Part shown: positions 45,968-56,587 of the stretch, piece after piece
Position numbering within the stretch: the stretch's first letter is position 1
How the letters are laid out: the number at the start of each line of letters is the position of its first letter
Origin: Alnus glutinosa
Taxonomy: Eukaryota; Streptophyta; Magnoliopsida; Fagales; Betulaceae
DNA: 64,000 bases
Direction of reading: 5' to 3'
Assembly: GCF_958979055.1 (NCBI RefSeq)
Contig: NC_084887.1
Location: forward strand, 37,302,620-37,366,619
Translations under genes and position numbers: made by a program
Notes under the pieces: generated by a model
Databases searched by the model: none
Told to the model about the DNA's origin: nothing
The model's input: the letters and a program-made list of their open reading frames with translations, nothing else

Positions 45968-47122
45968 GAAGTCCATAAGTACCATTTATCACACTCTTGC
46001 AAATCGAGGTAACTATTTAATAACAACGCAAAGCATATGTACCAAAATAAAAAATTTAACATTTTTTAATTTTTAATGTAGCCATAAAATCGTGCATGAG
46101 GAGGTATGAAAGAGTTGTACCCGAAAACTCCAATATTTTTTATAAATACATCGAATAAGAATTATAATCAAGAACAACAAAGAATGGCTGGACAACCCAA
46201 TAATAAGCATCAAAACAGTTAAAATAAACAAAAATTAAAAGAAAATGCATCAAATAAATGTCACGATTTTATGAATTTTTAGCACAAGCACTAAAAAAAA
46301 AAAGTGACCGCCAATTAAGACGGTTGGACCAAACACGATTATAGACATCACCGGGAGACTCCAATATTTTAGAATACAAGAAAAGGGATGGAATACCGGT
46401 CATGGGATCCCCCCCTGTCATGGGACCCCCCCTAAAATATTAGGATATTTTTTTGGCTATTGATGGTACTCACTTCTGGCTCAAGCAATGTATACCGTGG
46501 AACCCATAAAAATGCCAGCTTTTAGTCATAAAAATTATCCAAGTCCTTTACTACTACTTCCGCTTTACACGACACATTTTTTCCTTTTTCTTTTTAATTT
46601 TTGGTACCCGTGCACGCATGGGAAATGTGTAATAGGAGAAAAGATACTTCATTGCTTATTGGAAAAATAAAAAGAAAAATATTTCGAAAGTGCCGCATCG
46701 GTACGATATAAGTAACAAAATTTGACAAATAAATTTAATTATTTAATGGATGACGATTCTTCGTTATGTAAAGAATTTATAATAAAAAATGTAGTACCTT
46801 AATAATACTCTTGTATATGGCAAAGGGCTCAACATTTGTATTAACATAGTAAACGATTTGCAATTTGACACAAGATGCGCGCATTAGGTTAAGCATTTTA
46901 GTAAATTAACCACTCCGACCCAAAATGATACAATTAAGTCCCCAATCTAGCCAAGTGAAGAAGGTTTCACCACCATATTTTAGCATTTTTTTTTTTTATA
47001 TGGTTAGTAATGAACAGTACTTTCAATTAACTAGTACTGTTATACAGATTTGAATTTCCAGCAATTTGATGTCTGAACTATTAACAATCAGAACAACAAA
47101 ATTGCTGAAATTTCTATCCGAG
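45968..47122. other. Intergenic, no gene
   Basis: AT-rich; a doubled C-rich phrase (catgggatccccccctgtcatgggacccccc) at about 46400-46431 stands out. Downstream flank of the ubiquitin-like gene. No coding signal was seen. Confidence 0.45.
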
Positions 47123-47694
47123 TTATACACTAATGGTACGGCATGCAGCCCCAAAGCCATAGAGTTTCCTCTCCTTAGTAGCTGGATCTTCTAACAGCAG
47201 CACCTTGTCCTTGTCTCTAACCCCAACCATGTGTAAGTATTCATCATCCTCTCTCTCTTTCCCTTTGAACAATACCCTTTGCTCTCTTGGCTCCAAGCTT
47301 GTCACCAATGACAATATCATCTTCAATTCTCCTGAACATTATTATAAGAAAGAAATTTAATCAACCCTCACAAAAAGAAGAAGATCTACAATATTGGTTT
47401 TGAAACTTTTGACCCATGCCCAGATGAGAAAACTAATAAATTAGTGATCGATATATGCTTACCAAAAGTTGAAGTGGCCTCAACAGAAATGTCATGCCAT
47501 TTTGAGACAGTAGCCACTCTAATGGTGATCATCCCCTCTCCCTCATTTTCAGCAGTGTCTCTCTTTTGGACAAGCATGCCACCAGGGCGAAGTTCCCATT
47601 TGATTTCCTTTTCAACTGATCCTTTCATGCTATTGCCACCATTACTGAGCTTTGAGCTGCTTCTGCAGAACCTCTTTGACCTCAGCTTCATCAT
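47123..47694 (-). CDS. Ubiquitin-like-domain protein (BAG-related, no BAG domain)
   Basis: Two minus-strand exons, (47463-47694) and (47123-47331), join as TTT G|GA GAA to 146 residues. The basic N-terminus (MMKLRSKRFCRSSSKL) is followed by EIKWELRPGGMLVQKRD, a signature shared with BAG1-4 cochaperones. The ubiquitin-like domain then runs from about residue 52: ITIRVATVSKWHDISVEATSTFGELKMIL, LEPREQRVLFKGKER, MVGVRDKDKVLLLEDPATKERK. The protein ends LYGFGAACRTISV, where BAG proteins would continue into the Hsp70-binding BAG helices. Arabidopsis has similar short proteins (At5g40630, At5g14360, from memory). Function is unknown; binding to Hsp70 through a BAG domain is not expected. A TATATA box on the minus strand at about 47774-47782 lies about 80 bases before the ATG. 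Confidence 0.88.
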
Positions 47695-47773
47695 TTTTTC
47701 CTCTGTTTCTGTTTCTCAAAATTAACTCAAAGTCAGTGGAGGAAGATAAAGTGTTGGGTGTTGGCTGGCTATG

Positions 47774-47782
47774 TATATATAA
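47774..47782 (-). promoter_or_regulatory. TATA box of the ubiquitin-like gene
   Basis: The minus strand reads attatatatacatagcc, about 80 bases upstream of the start codon at 47694, a normal core-promoter distance. Confidence 0.55.
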
Positions 47783-48072
47783 TAGTAGAGAGAGTGTACA
47801 GAGAAGAGAGCGTGCATTTGGACCAACAAAAGGCATAAATAAAATACAAGCCGCCTTTAATTAGTCTAGGCAAGTTAAAAAAGGGTTAGATAATTCACGG
47901 GGCAATGAGTTTGAGACATAGTGGTGGACAATATGGGCATAGTTTCTTCTGCTTATTTCATGGGGGACCTCAGGCACATGGGGGTGGGTGCTTCACAACA
48001 CGCTTGCTTGATTAGCGGGCCAAACACAATCGACTTGATTGGTCGGTTGGTCTTTCTATAAAATGGGTTTCT

Positions 48073-48121
<49 letters not shown>

Positions 48122-48955
48122 TTTAGTCTAGGACTAGGTTTAAGAAACTGTCACACAAAGGCCTTGTTTGGGAAAACCAAAACGTAGAAAAGGTAATCAA
48201 TTTGACTGTGCTATTTTCCCTTACCTTAGTGGAATGGTGATCACCAGCAATCAGGACTTCAAATATGAGTCAATATTGAATTCATCTGCATAAGCAAATT
48301 TTTGGACTGTTCGCCCATATGTTTGGGTGGATAGACCCATAAAAACTTTCATGTTTGTTATCCAAATTGTCACCGATCCTAACAACAACTTGCCCAAATC
48401 TAGATCCACCTTTGTGACCATCTTTTTCTTTTCCTATTTTCTTCTTCCTAGGATTCATTTCCTTTTGTACTAGCATGAAGAAGAAGCTTGCAATTGATTC
48501 CTTTTTTAGAGGTGAAAAAACATCTTCCCTTTTTAATTTCATTGCATACGCAAGTGCCCAAGTTATTGAATGCACCACCCGCAAGACAAGCGGCAGAAAG
48601 TTGTCCAAAATCATAAATGCTGCTTGTCTAAATCCAATTAGAAACAAATTAGATTTGTTTTTCCCATTTTACATAACCAATATCCATAAACTCAGATTCT
48701 AGTTTTTGACTTCCTTCGGGTATTCGTTGTAACGGATTAGGGAAAGCGCTAACCACATTTATGTTATTATTTTAAAATGATTAGTCAAGTTATAATCGGA
48801 ACTCCATAAAATCACTTATAAAACTCAGTTTCAGTTACTAAGAAACCAATGTAAAACATAATAATACCATGAATATATACCTTTATAATCCATCCACTCA
48901 ACTTGTGCAATTCATCTTCTCAACATAAGACTAACTTTCTAGAGTATCACACTCG
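47783..48955. other. Intergenic with a (TA)n tract
   Basis: Contains (TA)n at about 48078-48119. A 121-codon minus-strand frame (48282-48647) has no recognisable motif and is probably chance. No gene is supported. Confidence 0.4.
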
Positions 48956-49420
48956 TTCTATAATGCCCCCACATCGAGAAAATATTCAAGCATGGCAAAA
49001 GAAGAAAAAGAGAGAAAAAAAATAGCAAGAATAAAATGATTGGCGATACAATAAATAATCACCCTAGACTCACTCAAGCAGTCTTTACATGAAAAAAAAT
49101 AAGAGAGCTTATACATGGCAAGCATACAAGGGATAACCCCCATGGAGCCTCACATAAAAAGGGGCACACATGACACATCTTCAAGCACGCACATTCTCTC
49201 ATCTCTCACTTTCTCCATTCAGTTTTATCTCGGTGAACCATTTATTGACTTAAGCATCAGAGGCTCTCTCGGTTCCCTGAGACCGGCAGTTTCTGATAAC
49301 TTTTTTCTTTGTTTTGCAGGAGCCCTGTTGCCGGTCCGGCCGTCCAAAAATATCTCTTATTTTGTAGGAGCCCCACCATCAGTCTAGCCATCCAAAAATA
49401 TGCTTAGACAATGATAAATT
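48956..49420 (+). mobile_element. Degraded LTR, probably Ty3/gypsy
   Basis: A fossil. The run cacataaaaaggggcacacatg (a TATA-like site near 49151), then ctctcactttctccattcag, ttgacttaagcatcagagg and a tail with gcaggagcccctg-type words, is the usual layout of gypsy LTR R/U5 regions. The limits and target duplication could not be fixed, and no internal region is present. Confidence 0.45.
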
Positions 49421-51009
49421 ATTGACAACATATATGTTAAGTGCTTTTCACCTTAAGAGCTTGTGAAAGATCGATAGCATGAATTATAATTAACCAAATG
49501 AGGAATTAAAGCAGTTGGAGGCTGCGAGTTAACTTTAGGCGTGGGTATAGTCTAACCATCGAGTGTGGAGTTCTCTCTTAATTATCACATCCTTCACCTT
49601 GGAGTTAAAGAATCATGCAAACAGGCCCTAAATAATATTTTCTCCCGGATCCAGAAATGTCATAGCTTTCAAATGTCCCATGGAATATATGTTACATTAA
49701 ACAATATAAAATAAAAATAAAAAATAAAGCTTTTTTGTCTCGACTCGTACACTTTTGATTTTGATTTAATTAATTAATGTTAGGTTTAGTTAGGTGGGAC
49801 TTATATAAATTTATTTTTGGTTTACTATTTTTAATTTTTTATGGATGGGTGGCTAATCTTCAGGGTATCAACCCATGTGGGAGAGTTTGAAAAATACACA
49901 CCTCTCACTCAAGTCTCAACCATGATGTCCTCAAGATTGAATGGTTCTCCATTCAATTTTATACAATTTCTTTATATTAAGAGATAAGTTAATTATTTTC
50001 TGAGATTAAGGAATAAGTAGGACAACTTAACAATAAAAGGTTCTATAAGCTAACACGAAATTCGATCATTAATTAGTCGATCATTGCCTAACACCTGATA
50101 AGCGGGATAAGGATTCTCTCAATTTTAAGTGAAATGGAGAGAATGGTCTAGATTAGAATTTGCATATTTAATGGTGGACAATAATTTCCTACAATCCAAC
50201 TTCTAAAAAAATGACATGTATCTCTTAGCGTATGAAAATCACATGCTCTTTCAATAGTATTAATAAAAAAGTATGTACTTCTCACATGCTTAAAAAGAAC
50301 AAATGTACGTCACTTTTTAGATATTGAGTTGTAGGATGATGTATATGTTGTTACGTCATTTAAAATTATAGATCATTAAATGCAACAAAACAAAATCTCA
50401 ACCGTGAGAGATTCTTTTCCAACTAAGTTCACGACAACTAGTAGTTAATTAGCTATCATAACTGGACAACCCGTATAAAGTGACCTATTAAAACAAGTTC
50501 CAACCCAATAAAAGACTTAGCACTTGTACTTGGTAGAGGAAGAAAAATACGAGAAAAAGGAAAAAGCAAGCAATTTGTATAAGGTTTCACAGCTGAGGAC
50601 ACCCCACATGTTCTGGTAATGGCCGGAAAAGATAGGCTCCACAGGTTTTTCTGAAAAAACAGTTTTAATTAAGCACATATGTAGGGCAAAAGTGAGAGGG
50701 ATGGGCCCTATGTTGGGATGGCATACTTCTCACTTTGCGCCTGCATGTTTTAACCTGGTATAGGCAAATGCATTTTTTTAATTTAAGAGCAATTATTAGC
50801 ATACATCTTTCCCCATCTTGAATCGGAATTTTAGTGATATTATGCCAACATGGTACGTCTGCTCTTCTAGAGATACTATTGTCTACCAACTTTACTATAT
50901 TCTCTTTACAAATTGACATGTCAACGCCATGTCAATCACACGATTCTAACTTTCTCTTCCACGTCAGCACCAATGCCCACCACACCACCTCGGCCCAACC
51001 ACCTTTTTT
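49421..51009. other. Intergenic, no gene
   Basis: AT-rich with no recognisable coding, RNA or transposon end. An 84-codon minus-strand frame at 50665-50919 shows no family motif. Confidence 0.4.
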
Positions 51010-52380
51010 GTTGTTGCCTTTGTACCTGGACCGACGGCGACGCTCGTCTAGCCACGTGGTATTTAGCCACATGCAATTAGCTACATGAATGAAGGTCATC
51101 CACGTTACTAATTGCTAACCACTTGAGTCCCACATGGTTAATCCGATTGTTGCTAAATGTCACTTAGCAACTGGTATTTTTATACATGTAGTTACTTAGC
51201 CACATGGTTTTTAGCCACGTGCCACTCACAAATGGTTAAATGCATTTTATTTTTGAAGAAAAATTAGGCACTTTTAGCCACGTGGAACTAACCCACGCTG
51301 CTAACCACAATTTTTTTTTTTTTTTTTTTTTTTTTGGCTCGCTAGAAACTTCTTCGAGGCTGGCGAAATCTTCCCCCATGAAATCCAATCCAAAAAAATC
51401 CTCCAAAAATCCTCTGTTGACTACATTACCAAAAAATCACTAACAAAATACCAAAAATACCAACAATCACCAAAAATCACCATGTCATCGTTCCTATTTT
51501 ATCGGTGAAAATGCATGTTTACTGGAGACGTTGCGAAATGAAACTACAAAAAAAAAAAAAAAAAAACCCCAAAAACGCCGGAAAAACACCCCCCTTGACT
51601 TCACCAGTGTCAGGCTGTGACCCTCCGAACTCCGACACCGTCGTCGACCACAGCTCTCTCTTATAATCGCTCCAGTTCTCTCTCTCTAACTCTCTCAGTC
51701 TCCCTCTTCCATCTCCCTCTCTGTGTGAAGGAAAAAAAAAAAAAAAGAGGAGAAAAAGGAAAGGCCTCCGTGGGAAAAAGGGAAAGAAGAAAGAAAAAAA
51801 GAAGAGGAAAATGAAAAGAAAAGTTAAAGGGGGCGGGGGAAACGAAAAAAATAAAAAAAAAAATTAGAGGGGGAAATGAAAAGTTAAAGGGAGTGTGGGG
51901 AAATGAAAAAAAAAAGGGGGGGGGGGGAGAAATTAGAAAAAGTAAGAATGAGAGAGATAATTAAAAAGAAAATTAGAAATAGATTGGAGGGAAGTAATTA
52001 CTCACGTGATTTATGTGTCATGTGGCTAATTGGCGACGTGGCCAATAAACCATATGACTAAAATTTTAAATCTAAAAAAAATTTAAAAAAATTTTAATAA
52101 ATTAGCCACGTGATTTATGTGCCACATGGCCAATTGGCAACGTGGCCAATAAATCATGTGGCTAAAATTTTAAATATTAAAATAAATTAAAATAATTTTT
52201 AATAAATTAGCCATGTGGCTTATGTGCCACATGGCCAATTGGCGACGTAGCCAATAAACCACATGATTAAAATTTCAAACCTAAAAAAAAAAAAAAAAAA
52301 ATTTGAAAAAGTTTCAATTTTTTTTTTAAAATTTGAATATTTTAGCCAAATAAGCCACGTGGCTAAAATAAAAAAGAGCT
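51010..52380. repeat. Complex repeat region with AGCCACGTGG words and three tandem units
   Basis: Both flanks (51045-51300 and 51995-52375) are studded with tagccacgtgg / ccacatgg words, many centred on the palindrome AGCCACGTGGCT. At about 52003-52300 three tandem units of roughly 100 bases share gtgatttatgtgccacatgg and gccaattggc. Between the flanks lie a CT-rich leader-like stretch (51640-51725) and a purine-only tract (51726-51975). The layout suggests a non-autonomous transposon with repeated subterminal regions, but no terminal repeats or duplication were pinned down. Confidence 0.55.
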
Positions 52381-52487
52381 TGTTATTTACACATTAAGAG
52401 TACAACAGGTCCTCACATGGGGTGGTTCCAAATGTGTAGGGCCCACCCCATGTGAGGGGTTGTTATGTTCCTGTTGTGTAAATAACA
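52381..52487. repeat. Short fold-back repeat
   Basis: Inverted arms TGTTATTTACACA and its inverse at the ends, and cctcacatggggtgg against ccaccccatgtgagg nearer the centre. Confidence 0.6.
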
Positions 52488-52670
52488 TTTTTCAAATAAA
52501 AGTCTCATTCAACCCGGCAATCCATTCTGTTGGTGACATGAGGTGGAGGCTGACGTGACTGTCACGTCAATTTAGTTACTGAGGTGGTAATTGGTCTTAT
52601 GTAAACCGTCATTTCTGTTCATAAAATGCAGTAAATTTAGTAATACCCAAGCATTTAATTTCGAGAGCTT

Positions 52671-52830
52671 CTACACATCCTCCCTTCATCCCTCCCTTAT
52701 CACCCTTTTATAATAAAAAAATTGATTTTTATTAAAAAGTTGTCTCTGATGTGACATTAGAGACAACTTTTTAATAAAAACCAATTTTTTTAAGAAAAAT
52801 AGGGTGACAAAGGGGGGAAGAGAGTCTCCT
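52671..52830. repeat. Fold-back element related to 21038-21120
   Basis: Arms with AAGTTGTCTCTGATGT and the inverse acattagagacaactt, with AT-rich extensions and outer C/T- and G/A-rich ends, match the architecture of the element at 21000-21165 with several substitutions. Confidence 0.65.
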
Positions 52831-53795
52831 CTTTAGCATTTCCCTTTAATTTCCAAGTTTACAAGCGGTCAACAATATTTTATGATATAATCATTGGGAT
52901 CGAGAGCCAAAATCAATTGTTTAGTACGTACGTATGTAGATCCAGGTGACTAATCGATAGATTTACAGTGGGAAAAGAAAATATATTAAAACAAGCTAGT
53001 AACCGTTGGTATGATCGAGGACACGTGAAGATATGAAATCTACCGAGGCATGCATGCTAGCTTACACATATTATAAAGGGAGAATGCAGTGGAAGATTGA
53101 TTCTTTCACGCATCCCACAAGATTTGCTTCTTGTTGGCATGCTCTGACCAGAAGATATAGCCTCAGATTTTACGTGCATCAAGGGAGATGTTTAACCTGT
53201 GATCAATTATAGAGTTGCATGCATGGGCAGTACTGGGCGGAACTGTCCTGCAATAATGTTTACAATTGTAGTTCTTGTGTTATTATGAATGTATAATACG
53301 ATCGATCGAGTCTGAGTTTTTTATGCTTATATATATATAGAATATCTAAATCAGAATAATATCATCTTCAAAGCCAACGTGGTCATCATATAATAATCGA
53401 TCTCTTTTTGCCAATGTGATGAAAATTAACACCTACAATTAATAATGCAAAGCTCATACATTAATTCATATTAATTGAAAGGTATACACGTAAACAAGTG
53501 ATGATTGGCTTTTGAAGATTGATTCACCACCGACTCACAAGGGTTGGCTTTTGACGGTAGGCAGAGATAGAAACAAAGGTCGATCCATTTGTATTTTCGA
53601 CGAAATTTGGGGGAGGGGGTGGAGGTTGGTTTCCATTTTTGACGGAATTCCAACTCCAACACCCCCTACTGTAAAAATGCCCTTCCTTTACGCTAGTGTG
53701 CCGTTCACCTGGTCGATCTTCTCACTCCTCTCTGCTTCTCTCTGTCTTGCTGCTAGCCTTAGTTTAACCTAAACATGGGATAAAGACCTCGTCTT
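52831..53795. other. Intergenic, no gene
   Basis: No coding signal. Short frames near 53471-53772 have no family motif. Confidence 0.4.
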
Positions 53796-53799
53796 CATC

Positions 53800-53905
53800 C
53801 CAGGGGTAGCTCAATCGGCTGGAGACCACGCCTCATGAAGCGGAGGTCGCTAGTTCGAATCTCTCCTCCTCCTTTTTATGTAGACATGTCAAAAAAAAAA
53901 AAAAA
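53800..53905 (+). mobile_element. tRNA-like SINE relic with A-rich tail
   Basis: GGGGTAGCTCAATCGGCTGG (box A-like) and, 40 bases on, TAGTTCGAATC (box B-like) are followed by ctcctccttttta and a 15-base A run (53890-53904). The anticodon and T stems do not pair properly, so a working tRNA is unlikely; a SINE head or tRNA pseudogene fits better. Confidence 0.5.
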
Positions 53906-54548
53906 GTAATTTTTCGCCTCAAGTTGAATAAGGACAACAATGTTCGTTAAAAATGTTGATTTCGACTTCTATCTAATTCTGCCTTTGACATTCAGGGGGT
54001 GGAGACTGGCGGAAATCACCTCCGTGTGAAAAGAAGTTGGAGGTGATTCTGACTTTCTAACAAAAGCTGATGTGAAAAGTTCATTTTTGCTTTCGCCAGC
54101 TTCAATGCCCAACCCTAATAAAGTGAACATAAAATGCTTCAATTTTATTCATTGTAACATCTTAAGCTACTCATAGAAAACGTTTTTACCTTGAAATATG
54201 ATTTCAACTGAAAAAGAAAAAAAAGAAAAAAAAGAAAAAAGGCTTTGAGGGTTGAATTCATGTTTCCTTGTTTTCTTACCAATGGCTATGACTTTGAAGA
54301 GTGATTGACCATAAATTGCATGACATTAGTAACTTCATATATTACTACTTTGAAGACTTTCAGATATGTCAACTTAACTTTGGCGTACACTAAGTAGTCA
54401 AATATATGGATCGCTTCCCACCAAATAAATGGAAGCATTCCCACTTCTCTTCATTTTATTTTTTTAATCTTCTATTAGAAGTATTAGGAGTAAGTAGGAG
54501 TGGGAAGGTCAGAGTACATGCACTTGTGAAGTGTCCCACATTACTAAA
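53906..54548. other. Intergenic, no gene
   Basis: No recognisable feature beyond a short A/G tract (54210-54240). Confidence 0.4.
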
Positions 54549-55044
54549 TGGTGCGTTTGGTTCGTAGTGATATTCAATATTCGAACCGGGTTTTTATTCA
54601 AAAATTCATACCCGGATCCAAGTTGAATAAAACCCATGGGTCACTTGAATAAAGTTTGAATAGTTTGAATAAACCCATTATATATTTTTTTAATTATTTT
54701 TTACCATACCAATCATTATACACAACTTTTTATACAATCCAATCATTTCCAATCATTTTATACTATTATAAAACACTTTTTTAAAACCCATCATATATTT
54801 TTTATTATTATTTTTTACCATACCAATTATTATACACAACTTTTCATATAATCCAATCATTTCCAATCACTTTATACTATTATAAAACATTTTTTTTCCA
54901 ATCTTCCAAATTCAACACCCAAACACATATTCAAAAGAATCTAAATTATATTCAACATTCAAACACATTTTCATTGCCTTGAAATCCGTGATCAGATTCG
55001 GAATATTATTCATATTCGAAATATTCGATACCCAAACGCACCAT
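54549..55044. mobile_element. MITE with GGTGCGTTTGG termini
   Basis: The left end ATGGTGCGTTTGGTTCG and right end ATACCCAAACGCACCAT are inverted repeats, and the subterminal parts mirror each other (atattcaatattcgaa / attcatattcgaaatattcg). The interior holds two direct repeats of about 110 bases (ttttttaccataccaat... at 54697 and 54814). The ends are Tourist-like; the target duplication is ambiguous (TAA nearby on both sides). Confidence 0.65.
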
Positions 55045-56587
55045 AAGATACAAGAAGAGTGAGGGGTTTATATAACGTACATTGTTGGGCTCAAACCCAT
55101 AAGCTTAAGCTTTTTGGTTGTGTGATGTCTCAACATGCTATGTAATGGGCTCACTAAGAAGGACTTCCCCAAGGTATTTTCCCAACAAGGTCTTCCCTTT
55201 TAATCTTTCTCATTTTCTTGTACTGAATAGAAAAACAGACGAGACTTGTTATATTTTTTTTTAATTTTTTTTCTAGCTATTTTTCATTTCTTTTTGTTTT
55301 TTCAAATCAACTATTAGATCTGTTCGTAAGACTCACATCCATAATGGAAGATGGAGAAATTAGATTTCTCAAAACAAATACATAAGAGTTACTAAAGATA
55401 AGTTAAAAGCTCCATAAAGTGGCATTTACTTCTTCTCTTTTCTTTTCTTCTCTTGGGTTTAAATTTGAAGATCATAATGGAAATTGTTCTTTACAACTTG
55501 GATTAGATGGGTTCTCGTGCAAAATAAGCCCAATTTTTCTAACAAAACTTCATACATAGTGAATACACTTCACACAAAGTTTCTATCCCAAGGCCCAATT
55601 GCTTCCATTTAAACCTCACTTTGTAGTCTAGACTAGACCCAACTAAAACTAAAGAGTCAAGCTCGGCCATGATACTTCCACGACGACGTCTCACCTTCTA
55701 CCCCCTTTATTTATTTATTTTTTTTTGAATTATTATTTTATTATTATTATTTTTAATTTTTAATTTTTAATGGGATACAAAGAGAAGGCAGAAGATATGC
55801 ATTATTAATATTAAATTAACATATTCTTAGAATACGTATTTGTCACATACTTTGTTAACATAATTAAAAATTTATGAAAAAACCATAAAATATGAATTTA
55901 ATAAACTGAATTAAAAAAAAAAAAAACTGAAACACAATTTTAAATAAAAAACATTCTCTATAGGAATTTGGTATGATTTTATTTTATTATATTGGCATTA
56001 TTGGGTATAAAATGAAACTGATCAGAGCTGATTGAATTGATGATTTCTTCACAAAATTGTCGATAAAACTTATTGGTTGAACCGGATTGAACTCTATATC
56101 TGTACAATAATTGAATTTAGATGATAAAAAGGCAAATATTTATTCAATATTTCTTGTTTATGTTTATAATTACAAATAATTTTAAAAAAAAATTATTAAA
56201 AACCAGCGATTGACTGCGGTCTGCGGATGTTCGCTTGACCGCTCATTCTGCAGTTGAAATGAATGGCTGAGAGAGGACCGCAGCGCCACTGAGAATACCA
56301 AAAGAGTGCCCAAACCCACTTCAGAAATCCACTCAATTTTGACAAGCAAACCCAGAAATTGCATCTTTCTCTCTCGCACTTCAATCTTCAAGGTAAGCCA
56401 TCAACCCCAACTCAATTACAGTAACCAAACACCACTTGCTATACTTCTTGTTTCTTCTCTTTTCAAGTGAGATACTTTACCAGAAAAAAAAAAAAAATAT
56501 TGCCATGAGAGAAAATGCTATGCCTTCTTATTTTTAATGGGATTTTCAGCCATGGGTTTTTGTCTTGACTCGTAAATTGTATAGAAA
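55045..56587. other. Upstream region and probable 5' leader intron of the PPR gene
   Basis: AT-rich to about 56190. From 56200 it becomes more complex. CTTCAAG|GTAAGCC at 56393 and ttttcag| at 56549 could bound a 157-base intron in the 5' untranslated region of the PPR gene. This is inference from splice-site text only. Confidence 0.4.

Noticed and set aside
48282-48647. A 121-codon minus-strand frame near a (TA)n tract
   Set aside because: No domain, signal peptide or family similarity and no splice partner; probably chance.
52003-52300. A CRISPR-like array from the spaced repeated units
   Set aside because: Units of about 100 bases in plant nuclear DNA with similar, not unique, intervening sequence are a tandem repeat, not CRISPR.
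53800-53880. A tRNA gene (CAT anticodon) by its box A and box B words
   Set aside because: The anticodon and T stems cannot pair well and an A-rich tail follows, so it was called a SINE or tRNA relic.
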